From contig CALYLX010000021.1 in NCBI GenBank assembly GCA_944990035.1, positions 150,595 to 214,594 on the forward strand: 64,000 bases of DNA, read 5' to 3'. The notes below the pieces were generated by a model. That model did no database searches. It was given only the letters and a program-made list of their open reading frames with translations, and was not told the origin of the DNA. Source of the DNA: Clitopilus passeckerianus. Lineage: Eukaryota; Basidiomycota; Agaricomycetes; Agaricales; Entolomataceae. Below, piece by piece: positions 23,412-33,990 of this stretch. Position 1 is the stretch's first letter, and each line of letters starts with the position of its first letter. The translations under genes and the position numbers were made by a program.

Positions 23412-25122
23412 TCAGCTCTCCTCCTCGTCGGCCTCCGGATATTTCATCCATTTGTCGTAGTCAATATCATCGTCCATGAACTTGACAACCTCATCGACCC
23501 TGTCGTTGACGTTATATTGGGAGTTGTATCCCATGAACGTGCTAGACGCTTCATTGATGCCCGCTTTGGCAAGGGCAGCGTTCTCGGGCTGAGTTGAGAA
23601 GAAGGGCGGGTTGAACTCAATTGAGTCATCAAATGCAATCTCCTGCTGACCACCGTCCTCTTCATCTTCTGAGTCTGAAGCTGCCAGAGACGAGAGAGAT
23701 TTGGTAGGAGATGCAGCACCGTCATATGCTGGGAGTGGAGAAGCTGGGCGCAATTGCTGTGTGCTCTGAGGTAAACCGTCCAAAGGCGGGAAAACGGGTG
23801 AATTGGGTGTTTCCAGCAAAAGCTTGGATCGGACGGGCCTCGAGAACACATCATCATCTGCTGGCGGAGCAATGGCCTTTGCTTTCCCTTTCCTTTTCTG
23901 GGACTTTTTGGACGAAGCCAAAAGCGCTGTCAATGTGGGTAGCGTCTTGTGCGTTGGTGTCTCCGGCTGAGCAGGATGTGCTGTGTTCTCATCTTCGGGT
24001 CCATCCCCCGACCGCGCCCTCTTTCCGACGTTCCCAGGTGTTACGGATCGAGCTCGTTTCTGGGGCGAGCTGGGGACAGCGCGAGGGGGCCGAGAAGGTG
24101 TAAGGAAGGTGGGGTCATCCGAAGATGTGGATGCTATGGGTGGCGACGGTAGCTGCTTTAGCACAGCGTCGAGTGGATCGGGAACCTTAGGGATATGCGC
24201 GGGTTTATGCTTCTTGTCCTCAGTTCGGGTTGGAGTTGATGTGACCAGGTCAGACGGGAATGAAGGGGGCAAAAACGACTAGAAGGAGAATTAGCCATCT
24301 TAGGGACATGAGACTGTAGTGAAGTGGGCGTACTGATTCTGAAATATCAGTAATTTCGCGATGCGGCTGCTCCGGGGAAGGATAGGAAGGCTGTTTTTCG
24401 CGTTGTTGAGGCGGGGGAGGCGAAGTAAGCGGAGTCGCCTTCGGTTTCCCTGTTGTCGCAAAGCTTGACCTCTTCACCACGGGGAAAGAAAGCTTTGCGT
24501 TCTTGAGGCTGCCAGTCCGTGAAACAACCGGTGCAGGCTTTGCTTTTTCGGTCTTGTCTGGGTCTGATCCTGATCCTATTGGATGCAGTGGTTCATTCTC
24601 CATCGGAGCCTCCTGTGCTTTAATTGTCTCCTGCCAAACTTGAACCTTCTTCCGAAAGCTTTGCGTCTCGCCACATTGCTGGTCAAGTTCGGCCTGGTCC
24701 ACTTGTGTTTCAGAGTTAACCTCGCCGAGAGTGGGGCCTGCTATTTTGGCTTCGGTATTGGTGCCTAACCACCTTATACCGCCCATAGTTGACCGCAGGT
24801 GAAGTAGTCGAACTAGATTGCTCCACTTCCCGTCTGCTGGGTCCCCATTAGCGTATTCGAATGCCTTCTTGACGCGGAGCCTGACCAATTCAACCCGAGA
24901 GTTGAAGGCCTCGTCTTTCATGGGCGATGATGAAGGCGACGGTGGTACATCTTGCATTAATCCAGATAGTTCGTGTTGTTTTTGTAATAGCGACTCCAAG
25001 TATACTGCAGGCGGTTCATATTGAGATGGCTGTGGTGTCCAAGTCGAGTCATTTGAGCCAGAATGGCCTTTAGGGAGGACCCTCTTGTCTGGACTACCTG
25101 ATAGTATCGAGATGTCCGCCAT
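23412..25122 (-). CDS. Unrecognised Ser/Pro-rich, probably nuclear protein
   Basis: I do not recognise the family. Exons 24334-25122 and 23412-24278 join in phase 0 (GTACGC donor, TTCTAG acceptor) to give 551 residues. Residues about 35-120 look folded and helical (YLESLLQKQHELSGLM, RVELVRLRVKKAFEYANGD, WSNLVRLLHLRST). The middle is disordered with many Ser-Pro and Thr-Pro sites and basic patches such as KKSQKRKGKAK that could act as nuclear localisation signals. The C-terminus is acidic and seems conserved-like: FNPPFFSTQPENAALAKAG, MGYNSQYNVNDRVDEVVKFM and DDDIDYDKWMKYPEADEEES. This layout would fit a CDK-regulated chromatin or replication factor, but that is inference. No signal peptide or membrane segment. 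Confidence 0.7.
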
Positions 25123-27107
25123 ACGTCAAGGTTCCGTGAAAGGGCGTGCTCGTTATTGCCAACGTTGAGGACGGCTTCAATTGCAACTTTGAAGTTCGGG
25201 TTCAAGCAACATGATCAGTGACCTCGAGTCACGTGCTGGACTGACCACAAGCCCGATTCAAGATGACCAAATATGGTAAGATCTGTTGTCCGGCTATCAT
25301 TTTCAATCCTGCCACAATGCTGCTACTCAGCGTGTTCCTTGTTCTGAATGTATCCAACGCACAAGGAGGACGAGAGAGTCCCGAGCAGGCGTCAAGCCTA
25401 AAGAAGAAATTTCGGTCATTTTAACCTCCCGCACGATGCACACCGCCAATGGAATACAACCTCAAATTGAAGACAGCGAAGGTTCAAGGTACAACACCCC
25501 TCGCTCAGAACCCCAAAATTCAGTGCTGTATTGGAACTCCAGCCCTTCCGCCGATGAGCGGGCCGTTTCAGCATGCTCACGAAGCCTTGGCCACCCCAGC
25601 GATCAAAGTAGACATTGACGACGATACAGATCATCGTGAGGAGATACTTCAGGGCATCACAACAGCACCAGAGGCGGAAAAATATCTACCCCTTTCTCAG
25701 TGGAAAAACAACTTTCCTGCTCCACATCAGTCCGCCTGCTCAGTTTGTTGACAGCATGAACATGATGAGGTGGGCACCGGTCGAGAGGCCTGGGCCAGGC
25801 ATGCCATTTCCACCGTTGTCTTGCTATGCTAGGCCGCTAATATTCGACTGTCTCCGTGTGAGGATGTTGAATGTGATGGTTCCAGGGTTGGCCTGATAAT
25901 TAAATGTACTACGACTCCTTGTGAAGATAACTCTGGCATTGCTCTGAGTCCCAACGTGTTCGCAGGTTCGGACCGTATTTTTCATCCCAGAGATTCAACC
26001 CGGGCCATATCTGATTCTTAGGAAGGCCTTTGTCGGAATCGATCTCTTCAGGGTGGTGTATCGTCCCTAATAGAACGAATGAATTGCATTTCATTGAGTA
26101 CGCAATTCTCAGAGATCGATGGCGAGAATTGGTGTGCCTAGGTATGGAAATGAACACAACGAAGACCCTCGGTGACAAGCCTCGTTCCTGATCGAAGCCG
26201 GGGCACGATGATTTTGGTGACCCAAGGCCTCAGGGACTGGTTTACAGTGCCGAAACTCTTGATACCGTTGATACCGAATGCACTGACAGGATGCAGGACG
26301 TCACACGCGGTCGATTTGGCGCAGATTAGGCACGACCGGAGGTATATCGAGCAAGTGTAAGAAATTTCGTGGCGCATACACTAAAGCGGTGACACAGTTA
26401 AAACCGAGCGCCTGGTGCGGCAATAAGGGTCAAAATAATCTCGCCCCGCATCGATGACGGCAGACTTTAATCAACTATCCGCAGATGGCAACCTAGCGAG
26501 GGTCTTCTCATTCTCCGAGCTCGTAGTCCTCCATCGGGTATCACTTCCTATCCAAAGCACCATGTGAAAGGTGAAGCCGTCGTACATTCATGAAACCATG
26601 TCGGGCTTCATGTGAAGATGTCGAGATAGTCTTCCCAGGTCAGAATTGATGGGACAAAACCTTGTCTGGCAGGTCTCCGAGTTTAAGCCCGTTGCGTCCA
26701 TCAATATGAAGCGCAAGAATCACACTACTCCTTGAGGCACGGCTTTGACACAGAGTGTCAATGGACTATGAACACATGACGAGAACGTGAACGAAAGCCT
26801 GGCTGGTGGAGCATTCTCCTTGATCCCGTATGTGTTCTAAATCAACGTTCAACGTGTGACGTACGTTATGGATCGCATTAACCTGGAGATATCGAACCAA
26901 AAATTGGTGATTACCCCACCGGCTTTCGTGGTCTCCCATTCCAGACGTGAGTCTCAATGATTCACCAGAGGTTTCCGAACATACATGTACAGGACGGAAG
27001 CGTTATTTTCTGAGTCGCTGCACCGCTATGCTGTGATAGAATCCGGATCGGGAAGAGTCAGACCAACCGACGAGTCCTCCCAGTATAATCTTGAGCTCCC
27101 AACGAAC
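25123..27107. other. About 2 kb without a supported gene
   Basis: Several open frames exist (25286-25618, 25449-25751 and 25615-25896 on plus; 25909-26178 and 26138-26377 on minus). I could not join any into a multi-exon model with recognisable domains. A weak lead is a minus-strand frame near 25930-26100 with LPKNQIWPGLNLWDEKYGPN. No repeat or RNA gene seen. Confidence 0.4.
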
Positions 27108-27638
27108 TCAGGCGAAAGCCACCCTTTTTTGAACGGCTGAGCCGGGTTTGACATCCGAGGTTACATTCGTCTCAGACGATTTTACCGAGGACTTCTCTTT
27201 CCTCTGCTTGGCCTTTGATTTCTTCACGTGAGCGCGCTGCGCCAGGAGCATCGCTTTGGCATCTCTCTGGACAAAGTAAGAGCAATAAGTCAGTGCTAAT
27301 AGAGTAGAGAATGAAACGTACAAGTTTCAGCTGAGACTTTGAAGATTTTTGTCTCTCGCTACGCTGGTTTGAGACATCCTTGTTTTTCTGTCAGAAACAA
27401 GGACAAAACGATCAAAAGGCGATTAACCTGTGTTTGATGCCTCCGAGCGGCTCTCGATTTGGATTTCTCCTCTTGGCTTTCGCCTATCGATGAGGCAAGT
27501 CCTATCGAGTCCTGTAAAGTAGAGGCGAAAAGAAGACTCAGAATTTCCATCCAATTCATACTTTGACGGAACCTAAAATACAGTTTGGTCTAGAAAATTC
27601 TTGGGTCGTTTTCCCGTCTTCCGAGGTTTATTCGTCAT
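27108..27638 (-). CDS. Small basic protein of 121 residues, unknown function
   Basis: Found by joining exons. 27582-27638 (19 codons), 27428-27511 (28), 27322-27387 (22) and 27108-27266 (53 including stop) all meet in phase 0 at GT...AG borders with introns of 55-70 bp. Each exon length is a multiple of three. The product begins MTNKPRKTGKRPKNFLDQT. It is rich in Lys, Arg, Ser and Gln, has no membrane segment, and looks helical and nucleic-acid- or nucleolus-type (KSKSRAARRHQTQ, LAQRAHVKKSKAKQRKEK). It ends VQKRVAFA. The coincidence of four in-phase exons in one frame argues for a real gene. The start is uncertain: the plausible coding run SDDIEPNS, around 27700-27725 upstream, could belong to earlier exons. 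Confidence 0.55.
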
Positions 27639-28476
27639 TGTTTCTGCGAGGGAGCGGATTTCTAGCGTCAGTCATCCCTGCGTAGTAGCTGATAACAAAC
27701 CGAATTGGGTTCAATATCGTCACTATCGGCGAACTGGTCCAAGGTTAGTTGTTTGGCTTTGAGTCCAGAACAACGAAATTAACCCATCAAAGCGTGGCGA
27801 TACGTAAGCCGGTGGTGCTAAACGGGTATTTGGCTGATGGGTGATGCGAGGGTCAACTTGGACGAAGTGGTTCGCCAATCTTGAGGAGATTCCCCTCAAT
27901 CCTGTCAAACGCCTATGTTTTGACCGTTCTGTGCTAATTTGATACTCTCTTACCAAAGGTCCGTATCGTAGCTGCGGATTAAACTTCCTGATTCGGAGAG
28001 TTCACGACTTTCAGCACCCGGGAGCCGTCCAAGGGAACATCTCCTGTCTGCTCGGCCTTCACTGCTAGTTGGGCATCGCACAGAAACGCATCCGACAATG
28101 ATTCGATTTCACCTTCACCCCTCAGCAGCCTTTGCGCGAACGATACGAGCAGAGCCATATTGACTCACAAGTTGCAAGTCATTCCACCCTTTCGGAAGAA
28201 ACGTCCATCGACAGCTATGCAACACCCCTCGCCGGGAACCGTCGAGCAGCGGCAACTGGTGAGTGCGGGTATCTAACTCGGCTGTGATTGTGTCGCCGGA
28301 AAGGAGTTCCTCTGCTCGAATTGCAAGAATGGACTAGCGTGAAGGTTATTCTGGAACCTGATTACGCAAGGAGTACCTAAAACTATATCCCCGATTCTCG
28401 CTTTTGCTATGATCTTGAATGAAGTGGTGACAATGATTGCAGGGATCACACTTATTTCACAGCCCTTAGGAATCCT
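27639..28476. other. Intergenic region, possible upstream exons
   Basis: Between two divergent small genes. Minus-strand stretches at about 27700-28190 contain open frames (for example one starting MALLVSFAQRLLRGEGE near 28160) that I could not join to the 27108-27638 gene. Probably promoters plus uncertain coding traces. Confidence 0.35.
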
Positions 28477-28484
28477 TATAAAAG
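28477..28484 (+). promoter_or_regulatory. TATA box of the cysteine-rich gene
   Basis: TATAAAAG about 95 bp before the ATG at 28579, followed by a pyrimidine-rich segment (CTATCCTTCTTCTC) typical of a fungal transcription start region. Confidence 0.5.
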
Positions 28485-28578
28485 TCGACCGTCTTGGGGT
28501 CGAAAAGTATCACCAAGCGAACCCAGTTCTCTATCCTTCTTCTCACCCCTCACTCAAACAACACTCCGGATTTTAATC

Positions 28579-29088
28579 ATGTGCCGCTATCGCCAGTTCG
28601 TCAAACTCCCGTTTTCCAGAAACCTCCCGCTGATGCACCTCGCGCTATAGAGTTTGTAACGTCTACACAAGATGCAACCACATGGTCGCTCAGGTGCGTG
28701 AAACGACGGCTATGCTGTTTTGCTTCGCTGACTCGTCCCCGACAGCCCGACGAACAAGTGAGTTGAGCCATCTCTCCAGGGAGGCCAACAATTAACACGA
28801 CCTCGCAGATATCTTGTGATCGTCCCAACTGCCGCTTCAGCCCGAGCCACCCTCCCGGCTGCCAATTCCCTCAGTGCGCTCGAACTTGTATCCAACAGTG
28901 AGGACTCCTCTTGCTTGAACTGACCCAGCTCTGACCGCTTGAACTCTTCTAGGCGCATGTGGCCAGAGCAGTACTGTGAGTGATTGTCAACGATTGATAC
29001 ATTGATTCTGATACCCAACACTTTACCAGCTCCACACTTGGATAGATTGTGCCCAACCTGCGAGCAACGACGCCATCTCTATGGTTGA
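28579..29088 (+). CDS. Small cysteine-rich protein, agaricomycete 'MCRYR' type
   Basis: Six small exons (28579-28595, 28672-28693, 28746-28757, 28809-28897, 28953-28975, 29030-29088) join in frame at GT...AG borders to give 73 residues. The product starts MCRYRQCNH, continues MVAQPDEQISCDRPNCRFSP, then SHPPGCQFPQCARTC, QRMWPEQYSPHLDRLCPTCE and ends RRHLYG. It has nine cysteines, several in CxxxxC or CxxC spacing, which suggests a small metal-binding or disulphide fold. I recall abundant agaricomycete proteins with this pattern (MC[RK]xR start, HPP, a Cys-Trp/Ile-Gln region, a W/YRxxPEQYSP-like block, terminal CPxC), but know of no assigned function. There is no signal peptide, so it is likely intracellular. 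The 12-bp exon 3 and 17-bp exon 1 make it invisible to ordinary open-frame scans. Confidence 0.72.
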
Positions 29089-30256
29089 TGACATGACCTA
29101 GACACCTTCGTAGACACTTCTCTTCTTTGTTTTGATCTTCGTTTCAATGTTGCCCAAATGATTTATCCCTATTTATTCTAATTTTGTATGATGTATTATA
29201 CGTGTCCTTCATAATCTTGATATCTGTGTCCACGAGAACCGCATTTGAACGTCGTTCCGAATTGGCCGCATTGATATTGAGTTGCACGCGACCACAATGG
29301 CCCGTATGGATGGAGAGCAAACGGGCGCTAGTCCCAAGTATTGGAGAAGGTCATTGGTGCTGGTGGCTGTCGACGAAGAATCGGAAGTCCAAGGCGCGCA
29401 CATGGTGACGATACAATATGTAACTACCAATATTACCGCTTTTAACTAACAGTCGTGAGAATGACAGAACTCTAGCTGCTACCTCTGCAGGGGCGCGTTC
29501 AACGTTATCAATGTGTGGTGATTCGGTTAATGAGTTTGGCAGACTGGATCTGGGCAGCGCAATGAGCCTTGTCGTGATGGTGTTTCTGTCTGACCATCTT
29601 TTCGCCATGTATCAGCATGTATCCCCACGGTAAAGGAGAAGAACCTTGCAATTCTCCGGCAGCACGTCTCCGAAAAATTGGTGCTACCAAATTTCTTTCT
29701 GTCGCGGTGATGAGGTGCAGCGGCTAGGTTGATCAGGGGGAAATGTCAATATTGCACGTCACGTTGATTTCTCCATCCATTATCCGTGGATCTTAATTGC
29801 CGCTAGGCCAATCTACCGGATCGTCATCAAGCGATAATGTTTGGAGCGACAGTCAAAGGGATCCTCCCATCCTCTCATCGAGCGCTTGAAGCAGGCCGTG
29901 TGAAGGGTGTGTCGGAACGCAGCAGGAGTGAACAAGGCTGTAGGCAAGACGACGCATTCCGGCTGTCATCGAGGATTTGAAAAAAGGAAGATTAACAAAC
30001 GCCACAGCTGGAGGACAAGTTGTTCATCCCGTTCGCAAATTTCGCCAATGATGATTGTCGTAATCTAAAGCCGCTGCCAATTGGCGGTCCCACGGTCCGG
30101 CTGATCAATCGGCAAAGTTTACTCCGAACGGCCGAGAAACGAGATGGCGGCAGCAACTTGAACCAGTGCTATACTTGGTACAACATTTCCACACACCCTT
30201 CTCATGTCCGTCATCCATTGAGGCGCAGCACACATTCGGCTGGTCAACTGTTGCTC
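29089..30256. other. Intergenic stretch, no supported gene
   Basis: Contains a minus-strand 85-codon frame (29351-29608) and others without motif or intron support. AT-rich around 29100-29220, consistent with the 3' end of the cysteine-rich gene. Confidence 0.45.
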
Positions 30257-33132
30257 ATGTCCTCAACTTCGTCCGAGGCTCAACCTTTACTTGCAGGAGC
30301 TAATTCTGCGGCCAGTCATGGCACCTTTCGAGCCCGAAGTAATTCCGCTGACCGGCTTGGTCCGCTCGAGATACCCAAGTCGACACGATATGGAATTCTA
30401 GCAGGGATATGGTCAGCGACCTTTCTCTCGGTTTGTCCATCTGCTTGCTACGACTTCGAAATATCCGTTAATATGACCTTTGATAGGCTCTTAATCGTAA
30501 GTTGTACCTATGGAATGAATTGTAATATGGACTAATGGCCCAATAGAGACGCTAGTTCCGACCAGTAAGCGCGTCTTGACGCTCATCCTGTCAACCAACA
30601 AAGATGCATTGCTTACAGCTCATTCAAATTTCAGTGATTCCCTCGATATCCTCTGAATTCAATAAATTTAACCAAGCCAGTTGGCTCGGAACCGCGTAAG
30701 TTACTGCGTTCATTAATCCATATCGTACATAATTCATTGAACTTCTTGGCTGTAGGTATTTGCTGTCAACATGCACATTCTCACCTCTATATGGACGGCT
30801 TTGCAATGTCCTGGGAAGAAAGGGCGCTAACCATTTGGCTTTAGCGTTCACCGGTCTCGGGGTTCTAGGCTGTGGACTTTCGACCAGTATGGAAATGCTG
30901 ATCTTCTTTCGATTCGTATGTCACAACTACTCCGTTGCTTCTCTTCCATTTGGTTTGAACTCCATTAGCTTTCAGGCATCGGCGGCGGTGGGTTGCAGAC
31001 GACATCCTCGTGAGTGGATACAATTCAGAACGTGCCATGGTCCTGAGTTTCCTCTCGGATTTCAGGATCATCGTGAGTGACATGTATAGCATGCGTGTAC
31101 GTCTGCCACCCCCACTCGATCGTTCCCCAGTTACTGACCATTGGACAGGATCGAGGTCTCGCACAGGGCATGGCCAGCGTGTTCAACGGAGTCCGTCCCT
31201 TCAAATCATATTGATCGAACTCGACGAACTAATCTTTCAATTTAGATGGCCATGGGCCTTGGGGGACCGTTTGGTGGCCTAGTGACGGATTGGTATGTCA
31301 ACAATATATTCCAAGCGAGGGTTTCTGACAGTTGGTTTCACAGGTTAGGCTGGCGGTGGGCTTTCATAATACAGACACCTGCCTTCGTTATTTCATTCTT
31401 GACAACATCATACTTCCTACAGTATGTGACACCGGTAAAGTTAGCGGTTTAATTAACGGTTCCCTGGTTGACAACGATTCGATCAGGGCAAGGGCAGGAG
31501 TACAAAAGAAGTACTGAAAAGGATAGATTATGGGGGCAGTATCATCCTCTTGATAACCGTGAGTTGCACTTCGCTTGACTTCTGTAAATCCTTCTGACTG
31601 TATTATATCACCAGGTCGGTTCCGCCCTTCTCTTTCTCAGTGCCAGGTACAATGAGGGCTTACCAGTATGTATCCCATCGCCGTCTCTCCTCCATATGCT
31701 GATTGACGACCAATAATAGTGGTCGAATCCCGCGGTCATCGCCTCACTGACAATTGCCTGTGTTGGCTTCGTTGGCTTCGTTTTTGTCGAGCTCTTCGTA
31801 TCCCCGGAGCCCGTTCTCGCCCCCTCGCTCTTGAAGAGGAAGATACCTGTCCTCGTTGGGCTCTCTAATTTCCTTGTTGCAACATGCAATTTCACAATCA
31901 TCTACAACTTCCCCATGTGGTTCCAAATCGTCCAGAAGAAGAGCGCGTCTATTGCGGGTATGTGATGGTCATTCTTTGTTTAGCAGATGTACTCATTCCG
32001 ACCTAGGCCTTCACCTGATGCCAAACAGCGTGGCTCTCTCGCTGGGCTCCGTCTTTGCAGGGTATATGATGCACCTGACTGGCAAGTACAAGATGATCAA
32101 CATGACTTTTGGCTGGTTCCCGTTCATTGGCGCGACATTGATTGCGAGCTTGAACAAGGATTCTTCGCCTTTGCTAACTTGGCTAGCAATTGTAAGCTTT
32201 ATTCAGATCTACGCGTCGTAAACCTATTATCTGACATAGTCCTCTAGATTCCGCTTGGTTTCGGCAACGCCATCGTACTCCAGACCATGTTAAGTAAGCT
32301 CGTATCATGACCTCGACCCCCGTTGGTCGCTAACCGTCTTCTCCAGTTGCTCTGCTTGTCCGCCTAGCCCGTAAGACCTTCGCTCAACCCCACATGAAGC
32401 CTTGACTGACATTTGCAATCAGCATCCCAAATGGCTGTCGGAACCGGCTTCGGGCAACTATGGAGGGGCGTCGGTAAGCTTTTCCAGATAACACTTTCCC
32501 AAGAATCCTACCCATCATCTATCCTACAGGTCAAGTTGGTGGCGTCGCAGTGTCCTCAGCTGTATTCCAATCCAAGCTTGACACAGAGCTTCGCAAGTAT
32601 ATCAATGGGCCCGGCGCAGAAGACGTATGTTTTGCCTAATCCTTCTGTTAACTCATCATTCATACTTTTCCCTGCCCAGTTGATCCGCAAAATCCGACAT
32701 TCATCGAGCGTCGTCTCTTCTCTGCCCAAACACATTGAGAAGATTGCGCGAGATTCCTATGCCATCAGCCTCAAAACAGTGTTCATCTACGCAGCTGTTT
32801 CCACGATGCTAGCTTTCCTGGTCCGTCTTCCAGTAAGAATCTTCTCTCAACTCATCTGCGTCAGGTTCCTGACTGCGACCTCCTAGATACCTGACAAGGA
32901 CTTGGATCAGGCGCGACCAGAGGACGATGACTTGAGCGAGACACTTGCCTCAACACCGGCGGCGACTACCAACGAAGCCTCCACCGCTATCTCACCTGCG
33001 CCGAAGCCTCGGAAACGCCGATTGTCCGTCTATGAGCCCACCGACGCAGTGAGGGATCTCGAGGCGGCAACTCCTTCAGCGAGTGGCACCTCGACTCCGG
33101 CACCTCGATACCAAGAAGGAACAGCTTCTTAG
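30257..33132 (+). CDS. MFS transporter, DHA2 type (vacuolar basic amino acid / drug exporter-like)
   Basis: Fourteen-helix MFS protein resembling yeast Vba-type vacuolar transporters. About 20 exons, including one of 10 bp (ALNQ junction near 30486-30495), join in frame to roughly 620 residues from the ATG at 30257. Key blocks are an N-terminal QPLLAG dileucine-like sorting signal, ALNQTLVPTMIPSISSEF in helix 1, ASWLGTAYLLS, the motif-A loop GRLCNVLGRKGA, RFLSGIGGGGLQTTSS, MYSMRDRGLAQG, MGLGGPFGGLVTDWLGWRWAF (motif C region), then helices 7-14 with HLMPNSVALS and MAVGTGFGQLWRGVG. The C-terminal tail of about 85 residues is disordered and Pro/Thr-rich. Location in the vacuolar membrane is inferred from family. 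Substrate unknown. Confidence 0.9.
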
Positions 33133-33990
33133 ACCCTTGATTAATTCCCCATGTATACCTTTATAAAGCAATGCGATATTTTTATGCCTTTGCGTAGTGA
33201 CACGAACTTCCCAGGCGGGTGGTGCTGAGCTTCACCCTACAATTTTTAAATCTCCAACGCATTGGTCATTTCAGGAGACCATGAATCCTTTATCGAATTT
33301 ACATCGACTATAAATAGCCTTGACCATTTTCTCCTCGCTCTTTCTCCAAGTTTTAATGTTTTGCGGCGCAGATTAGTCAGCGGCCAAGGTTGCACAACGA
33401 TGGCCCACTGTTCTGAGTCCCTGCACCCTCCTTTGCCCCTCAGCACGTTCACAATCCCTCCAAATGCTACGACAGAATTGAGTTCGGGACAACGGGTAGT
33501 TGCTGGAACGATTGGCCTTGGCGACTTGTAAAGCACTCCATCATCAAGGAACTCAAGGACAGCATGGAGCTTGGGATGGAGGGTTGCGGTCTAACGTCAG
33601 GTCAAGTCAGACCCTACATTTTACGGCTCTATTCGGCCAGTAGGTTAACGCGTCGTGGACATGCAGGTCTCCAACCCCTCAATTATCAGTCTCCCGACAT
33701 GGCCGGTGGTGGCAAGCTTGGCCTTCTACAAATGTCGGGTTTCGGCTGAGCCAGCAACGCTCTTGCTTGTTGGACTTCAGGTTTCTCCGAAGTAAAGAAA
33801 ACGGAGGCACGCTTTGTAGGTCCTCCTTCAAGCCCTTGTTCTTCATTTGACCTGATTTCGTGTCATTTTTAAGCGCCTTCAGACCGAAGCGGTAAGCAGG
33901 TCCCACAGCCTTCACGCGGTTGCCTCGAACAGATGATGCAGCTTCCGTGTACACCTTTACACTGGACGCCCACCGACAACTTGCATACCC
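33133..33990. other. Intergenic stretch upstream of the TKL-type kinase
   Basis: No supported gene. Contains AACGCGTC at 33647-33654, about 340 bp upstream of the kinase start, partly resembling the ACGCGT repeats on the left. Confidence 0.45.

Noticed and set aside
25265..25618. Possible second small cysteine-type gene starting MTKY with a GTAAGA donor
   Set aside because: Splicing does not continue in frame and the cysteine spacing does not match the 28579 gene.
25909..26178. Minus frame with PGLNLWDEKYGPN resembling a P450 N-terminal region
   Set aside because: No helix I, ExxR or heme-binding Cys motif can be found nearby in any frame.
29351..29608. 85-codon minus frame
   Set aside because: No motif and no support from flanking exons.
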